Below are positions 11,801 through 21,059 of a DNA stretch of 64,000 nucleotides, one piece after another (positions within the stretch are counted from its first letter, which is position 1; every line of letters begins with the position of its first letter). A program made the translations under genes and the position numbers. The DNA is from Amborella trichopoda (taxonomy: Eukaryota; Streptophyta; Magnoliopsida; Amborellales; Amborellaceae). Below the pieces are notes generated by a model, which saw only the letters and a program-made list of their open reading frames with translations, had not been told where the DNA came from and made no database searches. The DNA lies in contig NW_006497083.1 of NCBI RefSeq assembly GCF_000471905.2, forward strand, positions 2,818,838 through 2,882,837, written 5' to 3'.

Positions 11801-14800
11801 CTCCACACATCCTGCTGTAAAAAGGGGGGAGATATTTTTTTTCTGTTTTTCCCCCGGGGGGGTTTTGGTGTGGGAGGTGTATATAAGCCCCAAATAACCC
11901 CTTAGAACCAATCCTTTGTTGGTTCTAAGGGATGAAACTCAAGATTTGAAAAGTAAAACTTTTTTTTCGATTTGAAGGATTGCAACAAACTTTGTCGGCT
12001 TTTTCAGGAAAATATCGATTTTGTGATATCTTTTGAAGGATACCATGAGAAGATTTATTGAGTTATTGAGGGTTTCAAGGGCCCAGGAGATGAAACCAAG
12101 TAAACAATTTTAATTTAGACTATTACTTTTGGCTGTATGCTACAGTGTACTTAGCTGCAAAATGCTAATATTTTAAGCGCTTGGTTGGAACAAACAATAA
12201 TCTTTCGTGTTTTATTGAATGCAATAAATTGATTGGATCACTTTATTTTACAAGTTAACCATATAAAGAATAGAGAGAAAACATGTCTATGTTAATCTCC
12301 ATCAGCAACTCATAAAATCTATATCTTAGGAGAAAAATACTCAATTAAAATACCTACGGACACATAAATCATATATTCATGTTGTCATTTGTATTCTTAA
12401 AATTTTATTAATTTTGTTTTTATATGTATTACCAGCATCAAAAGTGATGTACCTGCATCATGGCAGCACTGACATGCATAGCACATCGAACTCTCCCAGC
12501 AACTTGAGTCCACATATTGCATTTGATAACACCATAGTGCCATCAAGTTCTTTGAGAGGTTTAGAAAAACAGTAAAACACAACCCCTCAAGTACAAATAT
12601 GACTCTAAATAGAAAAAAGATGGATGAAGAGAAAGGGGTTACAAAGGCGGCACCTTTTGCAACATTGAAGTTGAGCTGACCTATAAAGTAATAGGATTGA
12701 ATCCCAACAGCCAGTAGTATCATATTTTAGTAGCAAAAACTGGACACTGATCACATTTGTTTAGTAGCACGCGATATACAAAGGTAGGGAGTAGGAAAGC
12801 CCCCAATGATAAGGATTCTCCCTTTGAAACTTTGATAGAAGCCAGTAGAATCTACAGCCTAAAAACCATATGGCCTAGTAAAGAGCACAGAGGTTCTAAC
12901 CAAACCATGAACAGTGCTGTAAGCGGAGCCTAGGCGACTGCATCATGAATGAGGGCGCCATCAGCTATGGACAACAACAGGAGGGAAAGGATGTTGAGGG
13001 GTAGAGCATTTATTGCCTAAATCTCACTTTTTGAATTTAAATTTTCAAAATAATGAAATTTAGTATGTATAGTTGGTAGTTTTGCATGTTTCCATCCAAT
13101 CAGATTGTCTATTTAACCCGGAAGATGAAATTTAAAAAAATAATAATAACAAAGAATGCCAACCTCTTCAAGCCTTAATCAAAGGCAAACCAAATAGATG
13201 AGTTTCAGATGCCAAAACTCTCCTAGATTCTCTTTGGGCCCAACAAACTGTGGACACTTAAACCTGCAATTCTAGAAGATTTATTATGAATCTATAATTT
13301 TCTCCACCATTGGATAGGGGCTTGGTTTGCAGGCATGTAGCGCCCAAATCATCTAGAGGCTGCAAAGCTGCCTAGTCAGCAAAGGCAGCCAACTTTTCAT
13401 ACACTGAATGTGACTACCAACTTCAGTCCAAGTTGATTATCAATTATTCAAAACATCTATGAAAATAGTTATAAACCTAAAGACCATCATGCTCGTGCAA
13501 ACGCAACATTCAAACAGAAACTTACGCAGGTTTGCATCATTCAACAACACAATGATTACTTATGCAGCACCAGGCTTTGGATCATTCAAATGACCTTAAT
13601 TGATCATTCTAATTGGGAACAAAATAGAAAAGATAAGAGCTGAAGTGAAAAGAAAAAGTTACAACTCCCAACAAACATTTTAAGTAGCTCAAAGTTCTAA
13701 TAAGTATCACAGCTAGGGATCTAAACCATGTTCCATAAAATGTATGAAACTGCTTATCTTGATAAATAGCACAAAGTTCTAATCAGTATCACAACTAGGG
13801 ATCCAAACCATGCTTCATAAAATGCACCAATACTTGAAAACTACCAACAACATATGATAATGAACCAGGAACACAATGTACAAATGACAGTTCTGTAAGC
13901 AGAAATAAAAAACCACTGCTCGCACAAAGTGGAGATAATCCAGTGGCAAATCAATATGTCTATGGAGTCCATTTGTTATTATGGATCCGAATATCAGCTA
14001 GGACATCATTTGGTAAGACCCAACAGCATATTGATTGGTAATACCACTTACAACCTACTACCTAACACATTATGAAGAACCCCTAGCAAAAATGGATATA
14101 ACAATACAAATCTCATAAAGAAGGGAAAGGACATTATAAGTTGCATGAATTATGCTACTTATCATCACAATGATACAACTCATGCCTAATCAAATGTAAT
14201 ATTGTAGTAATACTGTCTTAGGATATAGAACTCAGAGTGGTAGCAATAATAACAGAGGTGGAAGTGATCAGAGGAGAGCTCTAGAGGAAGAAAACAACCT
14301 TGAGCAACTTGGGCATCCTTTTCTCTAATCTTTGCAATGATAATATCGGCCAAGGTCCTCAAGGGAGGAGCATCTTTTGACATGAATGCCTCCAACACTC
14401 TCTCGTCCTCCTCATTGATCTCCTGCAAAGAAAAAAAAACCACAAGTCATGAACCTCAATCTATTGACTAAAAAATAAACTAAAATAAATTACAGAAAAA
14501 AATCCATAGGGAATAGCACCCCAACAATGTAGAAGAAATGCATTTAAAAAAGGAAGAAGAAGAAACAAAAGCGGCGACACAGAACATAAAGCACAAAGTT
14601 TTCATTCACCTAACCAAAGTGAAAAAAAAAAAACATAAACATAACATTTAATAGATAACTTATAATATTCACTCCACAATTAAAAACAAAAAAATCCATC
14701 CAAATACAAAAAGAAAATCAAAAGGATATAACCCCCAATCAAGAAAAAAGCGCCTCCTCTAAAGAGTAAATAAGAAACAAAACCAGATGAACATTAAAAA

Positions 14801-15250
14801 GTATAAAGATGGCTTCTTTACCTCATAATCTTCATAACGGCTCTGAGTTTCCGAAAACCCACCAAAATCCTCATCATCACTTTCAGATAGATTATTTCGA
14901 ATTTCAGCAGCTGCATCCGAGAACGAGAGTTGGGTTTTTGCAAGTTCCGACTCTTCATCGTCCTCTATTTCTTTCTGTTGCTTTCGTGCCTCTTTCAAAA
15001 TCTTTTGGCTCAATTTTGTAGCCACATACTGAAAGAAACAGTAATCAGTTGGTGAGCAAAGAAAAAGTAGAAATCGTTGAGAGAGAAAGAGAGAGAAAAT
15101 TACTTCTTCATCTTGTTGGTGTTTTTTGGGAAGGCGAGCGCGATTCCTGGAAATGAATTCAGGTTTGTCTGCTATACCGATCCGCTCTTTTCTCTTGGAG
15201 ATGGAGGAACCTTCTCCATCGCCACCCCTCTCTTTCCTCTTCTTCGCCAT
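2776..15250 (-). CDS. BYSL/ENP1: Bystin (ENP1-type 40S ribosome biogenesis factor), 3' end not in window
   Basis: Bystin/Enp1 is a conserved nuclear factor needed for 20S pre-rRNA processing and 40S subunit export. Seven exons on the minus strand join in frame across GT-AG introns: 15250-15104, 15028-14822, 14422-14299, 9086-9035, 8938-8611, 3022-2943 and 2823-2776. Together they give about 329 codons. The N-terminus is a short basic segment ([10 protein letters not shown]), followed by an acidic middle ([10 protein letters not shown]). The conserved bystin core then begins: [16 protein letters not shown], the [12 protein letters not shown] segment, [63 protein letters not shown] and AEMDYCGTN. 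Exon 7 ends in phase 2, and the expected next residues (SYFIK-like) are not found down to base 1. About 110 C-terminal residues therefore lie off the left edge or are lost. Introns 3 and 5 exceed 5 kb because of insertions. The frame is otherwise undamaged, so the gene is probably functional. Confidence 0.93.
2943..3022 (-). CDS. BYSL/ENP1: Bystin exon 6
   Basis: An 80-bp exon between a TTTTGCAG acceptor and a TCTAG/GTAAAT donor. It encodes [18 protein letters not shown] and VSIPPLHS. It lies 5.6 kb downstream of exon 5 because two LINEs occupy the intron between them. Confidence 0.93.
3535..4445 (-). mobile_element. RTE-clade LINE remnant (3' part) in bystin intron 5
   Basis: On the minus strand, about 4445 down to 3900 encodes the end of an RTE-type reverse transcriptase. 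The FADD box reads [11 protein letters not shown] near 4310-4345, so the first catalytic aspartate is now asparagine. It is followed by [12 protein letters not shown], the [14 protein letters not shown] segment and [13 protein letters not shown], all typical of plant RTE elements. The 3' tail includes the GAGTCGGCTAC-type word seen (on the plus strand) near 3570-3580. Stops and frame breaks show it is dead. The L1 next to it begins within 20 bp of its upstream end. Confidence 0.8.
4653..5160 (-). pseudogene. L1 C-terminal RNase H-like domain (degenerate)
   Basis: The domain opens near 5150 with [11 protein letters not shown], the D-G-S/C start of plant LINE RNase H. After a frameshift it continues in 5000-4653 with [13 protein letters not shown] and [13 protein letters not shown]. 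The D, E and D positions are recognisable, but the frame is broken between them. Confidence 0.72.
5555..6464 (-). pseudogene. L1 post-RT region with zf-RVT-like segment (degenerate)
   Basis: The pieces 6464-6153 and 6148-5555 continue the L1 protein: [20 protein letters not shown], the [20 protein letters not shown] block, and then the domain upstream of zf-RVT with [22 protein letters not shown] and [10 protein letters not shown]. These motifs are standard for plant L1 ORF2 after the RT. A frameshift near 6150 separates the two pieces. Confidence 0.82.
6585..7980 (-). pseudogene. L1 reverse transcriptase (degenerate)
   Basis: The frame pieces 7978-7694, 7510-7193 and 7067-6585 read as plant L1 [22 protein letters not shown], then [40 protein letters not shown], the fingers segment [15 protein letters not shown] and the palm segment [16 protein letters not shown]. 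The catalytic FADD box is replaced by [11 protein letters not shown] around 6770-6800, so even a repaired frame would lack the normal active site. Frameshifts and stops separate the pieces. About 150 bp before the fingers segment has lost its frame. Confidence 0.85.
7986..8610 (-). other. Bystin intron 5, upstream part
   Basis: AT-rich intron sequence between the 5' end of the L1 and the exon 5 donor. A short ATGCATGCATGC run lies near 8240. No further element is recognised. Confidence 0.5.
8611..8938 (-). CDS. BYSL/ENP1: Bystin exon 5
   Basis: The largest exon, 328 bp, lies between an ATAATGCAG acceptor and a CAG/GTATGT donor. It holds the most conserved core: [16 protein letters not shown], the TEPEKWSPN motif, [12 protein letters not shown] and [14 protein letters not shown]. 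Confidence 0.95.
9035..9086 (-). CDS. BYSL/ENP1: Bystin exon 4
   Basis: A 52-bp exon that joins exon 3 in phase 1 and ends in phase 2 at GG/GTATTT. It encodes [18 protein letters not shown], which matches the ERPDPKMDPAITKLYKG region of Arabidopsis bystin (recalled, not aligned). Confidence 0.9.
9985..10709. mobile_element. hAT-like non-autonomous element in bystin intron 3
   Basis: A 725-bp segment flanked by identical 10-bp words, CGGTTAAAAA, at 9975-9984 and 10710-10719. The left end is rich in GCATCGCCGCAT/GCGCTATG words. The right end has the related GCATCGCCGCATTAG and GATGCACCCGCAT on the opposite strand, so the subterminal regions are loosely inverted. It lies between exons 4 and 3. 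Its size and composition resemble the 1181-1916 element. The superfamily is inferred. Confidence 0.5.
11590..12480. mobile_element. Possible second hAT-like element in bystin intron 3
   Basis: The left part (11620-11745) has GCCGCAT, GCAAGCCT and GATGCACCCATATATGC words like those of the element at 9985-10709. The right part (12430-12475) has GCATCAAAAGTGATG and GCATCATGGCAGCAC. A G/C homopolymer patch sits near 11826-11870. No terminal repeat or target duplication could be fixed, so both boundaries are approximate. Confidence 0.3.
12481..14298 (-). other. Bystin intron 3, upstream part
   Basis: AT-rich intron with no recognised exon. A near-duplicate pair of about 45 bp occurs around 13693-13735 and 13765-13812 (AGTTCTAATNAGTATCACA followed by AGGGATC). 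The short frames here are chance. Confidence 0.45.
14299..14422 (-). CDS. BYSL/ENP1: Bystin exon 3
   Basis: The exon follows a CTTTGCAG acceptor and ends in phase 1 before GTTGTT. It encodes the conserved [18 protein letters not shown] helix that opens the bystin domain. Confidence 0.93.
14822..15028 (-). CDS. BYSL/ENP1: Bystin exon 2
   Basis: This phase-0 exon of 69 codons follows a TTTCTTTCAG acceptor and ends at a GAG/GTAAAG donor. It encodes a lysine-rich [12 protein letters not shown] helix and the acidic EDDEESE and [10 protein letters not shown] segments that are typical of the variable part of plant bystins. Confidence 0.92.
15104..15250 (-). CDS. BYSL/ENP1: Bystin exon 1
   Basis: The exon has 49 codons from the ATG at 15250-15248 and ends after QQDEE at a GTAATT donor. 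An upstream in-frame ATG at 15292 would add 14 residues, but MAKKRK is the family's usual start, so the downstream ATG is chosen. It encodes the lysine/arginine-rich N-terminus, a likely nuclear/nucleolar targeting region. Confidence 0.92.
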
Positions 15251-15620
15251 AAAGATTTGTGGATTGATGGGCAGAAACCCTATCAGAACCATAGTTAGCC
15301 AATAGCCTTTTAATTGGCATTGTTTAAAAAAATCGACGTTTTTATTGAAACAGTTTTACATGGCGACTTTCAGAAAAGGTCGGCAAAAATCAGTAGTTTT
15401 CATAAAAAAAAGTTTTCATAAAAAGAAAACACGATTTTTTCATACGATTTAAATCAGGCCAAAATATCGTATCTTTTTTTACCTATAATTTTTTTTGAAA
15501 CATTTTTTTTTTTTTCTTCTATTGCAGCCATTGCTACTTTCATGCTTTTGAAAAAAAAATATTATTTCAAAAAAAAACCTAAAATGGAAAGTTTTATCCC
15601 CACTGTGTTCTTCAAAGCCG
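15251..15620 (-). promoter_or_regulatory. Bystin proximal promoter / 5' UTR with telo-box
   Basis: The plus-strand word AAACCCTA at 15275-15282 lies 25 bp upstream of the bystin ATG. Telo-boxes near the start are a known feature of plant ribosomal-protein and ribosome-biogenesis promoters. Poly-A/T tracts follow upstream (15486-15590). No TATA box stands out. The transcription start is unknown. Confidence 0.45.
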
Positions 15621-16019
15621 CAGATGCAGATTGAAGGTATGAATTTTTTTTCTCCCTTTTTTTTTAAACTTAAACAAATAGATGGACATTTCAGTTGTTA
15701 TTATTATGGAAAATCATTGTGTAATGAAATACTGTTTATAGCAAATCATTTTGTAAAGTATATCATTGTGCAAAGAAAATCAAATACATGCAGATTTCTG
15801 TGATTATTTGTGATAATTGTTTTTGTGAAAATACTGTTTATGGCACAAACTAGAACTCAAAACATAGTCTTTTACTGATGAATGAGAAACAGAGAGTGTG
15901 ACTACAGGACTATGTAAACAATATTTTGTCTTTTATTACGTGATAACAAAGATAAACAATATAGTGTAAACTGTAAACTTACAGGAGCAAGCAATTGTAC
16001 CTATAGGATTAGTTGCTCA

Positions 16020-16540
16020 AACCTTCTTCAGCTCTGCTTGTTGTTTCCCCAAGAAAATGAAAAACCCTCTTCCTTTTCTCTCTCTAAAAATCAGTTAGGG
16101 CGACTTCACAAATCAGTAGAATTAGGGCTTTCTCTCAAACAATCCTCTTCAAACTATCCCTAATCATCATCCCATCTTCCTTTTCTTTCTCTAAAAATCA
16201 GTTAGGGCCTCTTCCATTAGGGTTTGTGAAGCCCATGATCTCTTCCTTCTTCCTTCTTCTCACTCTATAAACCCTACCGGCTTTCTCTATAAACCCTAAT
16301 TAACTCTATAAACCCTACTGGCTCTCTCTGTAAACCCTAATGGCTATGAGCCCAGCCCTATTTTCTTCCCTTCGTTCTTCCTTCTTCTCTCTCTAAACCG
16401 TAAATGCAGAGATATGAAACCCAAATTCCTAAGAGCCTCCAGCCCTATTTTCTTCTGTTTGTTCTCCCTTCGTCTCTCTCTAAACCGTAAACACAGAGCC
16501 CAAAATCCTACGAGCCTCTTTTCGATTAAAGAAAATTATA
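16020..16540. promoter_or_regulatory. Pyrimidine-rich telo-box cluster
   Basis: This CT-rich stretch repeats TCTCTCTAAAAATCAGTTAGGG (about 16080 and 16185) and carries several AAACCCTAA/AAACCCTAC words around 16268-16340, spaced about 20-25 bp apart. It may be a distal regulatory region of bystin, or a 5' UTR-like remnant of another gene. The internal duplication suggests decay or transposon capture. No coding frame is supported. Confidence 0.35.
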
Positions 16541-16646
16541 AAACTAATAAGTGACCATAGTCACCCTACCATAGTTAAAAACTTTAACCATAGTTATAGA
16601 GCGACCATAGTCACCATAGCATAGTTAAATCATTGTGAGACAAAAA
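16541..16646. repeat. ACCATAG-type short repeats flanking the MULE
   Basis: The word GACCATAGTCACC(N)TACCATAG recurs here and again on the far side of the Mutator-like element (about 17718-17780), as CACCATACCATAG. The element therefore inserted into a pre-existing repeat tract. Confidence 0.6.
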
Positions 16647-17629
16647 GAGAAAATTACTTAAAACCCCCTAAAATATAATTTTAAGACACTCTATCCCACC
16701 CTAAACTTTGTTCACTTCTTTTTCTCGAAAGCTATATTTTTCTAATTAATACCCTCAACCTAATAAAAATAGAAATCAAGATAAAATTACCCATCTTTTT
16801 AACTTCTATGTTAAAAAGGGTATTTGTGTAGGTAGTCCGACATTTGCATAGGCAGTCTAGCATTTTGTGATGGTCGATCCAATATTTGACTAGGCGTCCG
16901 ACGTTTTGTGGGTTACGTCCGGCTATTTACGTACTGTAATAAAATCACTCCGGCGTTTTGATGCAGTTGTCCGGCAGTGTATGTGCACGGTTCGGCAATA
17001 TGTTTACTGTAACGTGGACAGACCTGTGATTTGAAGTAGTGCTCCGACAATTTACTCACTGGAATAGGGTCAGTCCGGAGTTTGCAATGTACAGTCTGAC
17101 ATGTGTTTCTGGAATGATGTTAAGTCCGGCGTTTAACTATTTCACTTCTGCGTTATGGTCGATTTATCTGGCACTGGGAGGATGCAGTCTGGCAATATCT
17201 TACTCGCGGTTCAGCATTACAGAACTTTACTCCGGTGATTTTACTATTGAAGACGTAAGTCCGGCATTTCATGGTCTCGATTCAACATTTTAATACATGA
17301 GTAGGGTGGTTCGGCGTTAGTAGTCTACGGTCCAGCATATCACTGTCTAAATAAGAAGTCTGGTATTGTAGAAATGCAATCCAACATACATCATAAGTTC
17401 GGCAAATAACAACCGCGGTCCGGTGAAAATACTATTGGGGTCCGTCTAAATGATTTGTTCGTACAGTGAAGGTACGGGAAGGGGTATTTTTGTCAAAAAA
17501 GATATCACTTTTTGAGTTATGGGGTATTAGTTAGAAAAGATAGTTTTTGAGAAAAAGAAGTGAGAAAAGTTTAGGACGGGGGTAGAGTATCTAAAAAGTA
17601 TATTTTAAGGGGTTTTCAACAATTTTCCC
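16647..17629. mobile_element. Mutator-like non-autonomous element with long TIRs
   Basis: The outer 110 bp or so at each end are inverted copies. The left end reads GAGAAAATTACTTAAAACCC from 16647, and the right end, on the opposite strand, reads GGGAAAATTGTTGAAAACCC from 17629. Both then continue through matching ACTCTA, CACTTCTTTTTCTC and AATACCC blocks. The 9-bp flanks AGACAAAAA (16638-16646) and AAACAAATA (17630-17638) match at 7 of 9 positions, the size expected of Mutator target duplications. GGGAAAATT ends are also typical. No transposase frame is present. Confidence 0.85.
16836..17446 (+). repeat. Array of spaced TCCGGC-like motifs inside the MULE
   Basis: About 24 copies of TCCGGC and close variants (TCCGAC, TTCGGC, TCTGGC, TCCAGC), nearly all in the same orientation, recur every 20-31 bp. 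Clear copies start at 16836, 16897, 16918, 16949, 16970, 17043, 17125, 17260, 17310 and 17419. The spacers between them are largely unrelated. The pattern resembles a protein-binding array more than an ordinary tandem repeat. Confidence 0.8.
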
Positions 17630-17649
17630 AAACAAATAATATTGTATTG

Positions 17650-17900
17650 TTTTTTATACTGGGTTAAATAGGTGTGATGTTTAAGTATTTAATGAAGAAA
17701 TTTATATGGTATATTGTCACCATACCATAGCTTAAGTATTTAATGAATAAATTTATAGAGTATATTTGTCACCATACGATAGTTAAAGTATTTAATGAAT
17801 AAGTTTATATAGTATATTTGTTTTTGGTATGTAATAAGTAGATGTGATGTTTCTCAAAGTATTTAATGGGTAGATTTATGTGGTACATTTTCATTTAGTA
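17650..17900. repeat. About 52-bp degenerate tandem repeat
   Basis: Four imperfect units share AAGTATTTAATGAATAAATTTATA followed by a GTATATTT stretch. Two of them also carry GTCACCATAC(C/G)ATAG. AT-rich and non-coding. Confidence 0.65.
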
Positions 17901-18665
17901 TATACTAGTTAATTATGTATTTAATATTGGATGATTGGATAAGAGTCACGGGGCATCTAAATTAATTGACTTAATTATATCAATCTAGTAAAGATTTTAT
18001 GGATGAATTAGTTATTGATGGCTTTGACATAGTTTTTCTTTTTTAGAATTTCAAAATTTCTAATATTATAAATTTATCCGATTTTTTTACTTCGATTTTT
18101 TTAGCCTAATCCGATATATTAGCGATATCCTTATATGAAGTATTTTTGCTGATCCGTATTTTTTACCCGATTTTTTCATCCGACTTTTTAAAATAAAAAT
18201 GATTTGTTTCCAATTTTATAGTGAACTGATTTATTGATAATCCATGACTTGCTAATTATGATTAGAGCTCTATTGTTCTTTTCTTTGTTTCTATTCCAGT
18301 GGACCTGGCCGGTTCATACAAACTTAGTTTTGTACCTAGGTTAGCTCGAAAGAGATTTATAGTACATGGTTTATTTTTTAGGATTGTATGGAATGAGACC
18401 ATTTACTTTTGATACAAGGTGGTCACAGTTCCTTAAAACCATTTAATGTGAAATTTGATAGCTTTGATGTGTCACAAAGTCTGAGAAATTTGTTTTTTTG
18501 AAGTTTTAGCATGGTCAATGGAATAATTGCATAACCCAATCTCACATCCAATGGTCAAAAGTAATGTGACCATAACTGGTCTCATTATATAAATTCACTT
18601 ATTTTTTACATGGAAATTTATCTAGAAAAAGTGTATGTTGTGTCCCCACAAAACAAAATGGAAAA

Positions 18666-19045
18666 AGTTTATATAGAGCCGAGACTCTAAACAATCAAAT
18701 TAGAGCCCACCACAAAATTTCACTAGAAGAGGTTATTTTGAAGCCTAAATGTCCTCAAATTGATAATCCCGACATCAAGATACATGGACATGAGAAAAAA
18801 AATGGATTTCAAGTTTTGAAAATAGTGCATCTTGTAACACATTTTTAGATCGTCAATTTTCAAGATTTTCAAGTTTTCATAGATCTGCTCGATTTACACT
18901 ATTTTTGAAGCTTTAAAATTTATAATTAAAGATGACAATTTATTTTAAAGGTATCACAAAGTTTTTCAGTATTGAAACCACATTTTTTACACTATTTGAA
19001 GGTGTGTATACTTTGATTGTTTAGAGCATCGACTCTATACAAACT
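18666..19045. mobile_element. Small TIR element
   Basis: The ends 18666-18699 and 19012-19045 form an inverted repeat of about 34 bp with few mismatches, sharing CTCTAAACAATCAAA and AGTTT(A/G)TATAGAG. Pairing outside these limits is weak, so the true ends may lie slightly further out. No coding frame. Family unknown. Confidence 0.5.
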
Positions 19046-19470
19046 GCACCTAAACAAAATATATTTTAAAGATGTAAATTTTAGAGTTCAACAATATTAA
19101 CTATGATAATATTCTCTCGAAAAGATATCTAACTCTAACTATGATAATAATCGAAATTTGAAATTGTTCTTTTCTAAGAAATAAAAATGTGATTTTTTTA
19201 ATTCCTTTCTTCACCGTGTTCGAAAAATGTCTAAAATGATACATGACCTTGAAGCAGCTGAAAACAAACTTAGTCACGAGCAACAGATGTTCGGATTGCT
19301 TAGGCCTCTTCTAGAATTTTGGGAAAGCATAAAGTCATTGATGGTGCGAGGCTATAATAACTTTTTCTAACTTTCCCATCACCTTGGGAAATCGTTTGCG
19401 TGCCTTTTTTCCTACCCAATCCCCTGATTAAAAAAATCTTCTAAACCCTCTCTCTTTATAATAACTAGGT

Positions 19471-19807
19471 GATCCCTCCCTTTTTAAGCTTGTCCCCTTA
19501 TCTGAAGGTATCAACTGTCATAAAAACAAAAATAATCAAAATAAAAATCAGTAATCAATGATAATTTACACAACACAATCATATAATTTTTTTTACAAAA
19601 CATAATGTGATCCCTCCCAAGCTCATCCCCTCATCTAAAGGCATCAATGTCATATAATAATAAAAATAAAAATCCCTCCCTTTTTACGCTCATACCCTCA
19701 TTTGAAGGCATCAGTATCATATAAAAACAAAAATAATAAAAATAAAAATAGTAATCAATGATAAATTACACAACACAATCATAATAAAAAATTTCACACA
19801 ACATAAT
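19471..19807. repeat. Three-copy tandem repeat
   Basis: The units start at 19471, 19609 and 19671 with GATCCCTCCC-like words, followed by GAAGGCATCA and an AATAAAAATAAAAAT tract. The first and third units are about 137 bp. The middle one is internally deleted to 62 bp. Confidence 0.75.
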
Positions 19808-20283
19808 CCTCATAAGAGATTACTAAAATCTCAATTGAAATAACATACATCTTTAGTCTCCTCCAATACCTCAAAATTTTATATTGCAATTACCACACCT
19901 TCTAGTTTACTAATCAAACTATTTCCCATTTTTTAACTTGTACCCTACAAATTTTGAATTTAGTATCATAAATTTATTATTTGTTTGAAATTATATTGAG
20001 AGACATTTGAAAAACTTCTATTAAAAATAAATAAAAATAACGCTTATCATAATAAAATCATGTTATTCCAATCATATTGTTTCGATGACTTATCATGTTG
20101 AAACCAATGTCATGTTAGAAAGCATGTGATTGCATACAAGTGCCAAAGGCACTTAAAATAAGTAGAAAATAGTGTCATGACTGTAAAATGGTACAAGTTA
20201 TTATTAGAAAATCTTTTTGGAATGGTGATAATGTTACTATTATAAATATTTTTGGAATAGTGTGATAATGATTTTAATTCAGT

Positions 20284-20377
20284 ATTTTAGTGGAATTTTA
20301 TGACAAAAAAGAAGGAAATGATAATTATACATTTTAGTGGAATTTTGTGACAAAAGAGAAAGAAATGATAGTTTATA
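20284..20377. repeat. 47-bp direct repeat, two copies
   Basis: ATTTTAGTGGAATTTT followed by TGACAAAA and GAAATGATA occurs from 20284 and again from 20331. The following 200 bp, up to about 20555, has TGTTTGGATACTTGG-type words on the minus strand that resemble a Harbinger-type MITE end, but no partner end was found. Confidence 0.55.
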
Positions 20378-20701
20378 GGCACGTGCTGGTACAAGGTTGG
20401 TAATGCATTTCCTATATTCCTTCCAGATAACAATGTATTTCCCAGGTTGCATCTAAATACCACCCAAACAATAACAATCCATTTACAGGTAATGTATTAT
20501 GCCAGTAATATATTTCACGGACAATATATTTCCAAGTATCCAAACAACCCCTAAAGGATGAGCTAGGGTCGGAACTTACCAACGCCAATTTCGAAGTGGA
20601 CAGACCCATCTTCTCCATGATGTCTGTCATTTATACTCCCGAAATGAGAAAAAATTTGTTTTCAATTCTATGTATAGTTAGAGGCAGTTTCATGCTTAGT
20701 T

Positions 20702-20940
20702 ATGCTACATTTACATTTCCAGATAGTTTTCATTGATAGGCCCGAATTTATGAATGACTTGTTTGTTTTAGATAATGAAGATGTTAATGTTTTATTTCCT
20801 TCTACCTATATGACATCATCATCTTTTTCCACCTCTTATATTACATACAACTCCATAATGTGGTATGTTAAGCTTGCTCATATAGGAAAAGATAGGATGA
20901 TCCAATTAGCCAAATGTTTATACTCGAAATTGCGGGTAGG
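20702..20940 (+). pseudogene. Ty1/Copia GAG-pre-integrase remnant
   Basis: The frame 20702-21040 contains MWYVKLAHIGKDRMIQLAK, which matches the W-H-x-K/R-L-G-H-I-G-x-x-R-M signature of the Copia pre-integrase domain; the first H is now Y. The upstream ALDNEDVNVLFPSTYMTS-like text is less clear. Nothing of the rest of a Copia polyprotein was seen nearby. The open frame continues past the homology into unrelated DNA. Confidence 0.55.
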
Positions 20941-21059
20941 GAACTACGCCCCCACCTTGATTTTCGGGTACAGACAAATCGATAAGTTGGTAGAGTATGG
21001 GTCCCGTCAATTTACGCTCCGAGTGAGAATCTGGTCCTAAAACCTTCCCTCTTGAATCG

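Noticed and set aside
16260..16345. Interstitial telomere
   Set aside because: The AAACCCTAA words are isolated and spaced by unrelated bases, not a contiguous TTTAGGG array.
16836..17446. CRISPR-like array or gene promoter
   Set aside because: The recurrent element is only 6 bp, and the array lies wholly inside a transposon with long inverted repeats.
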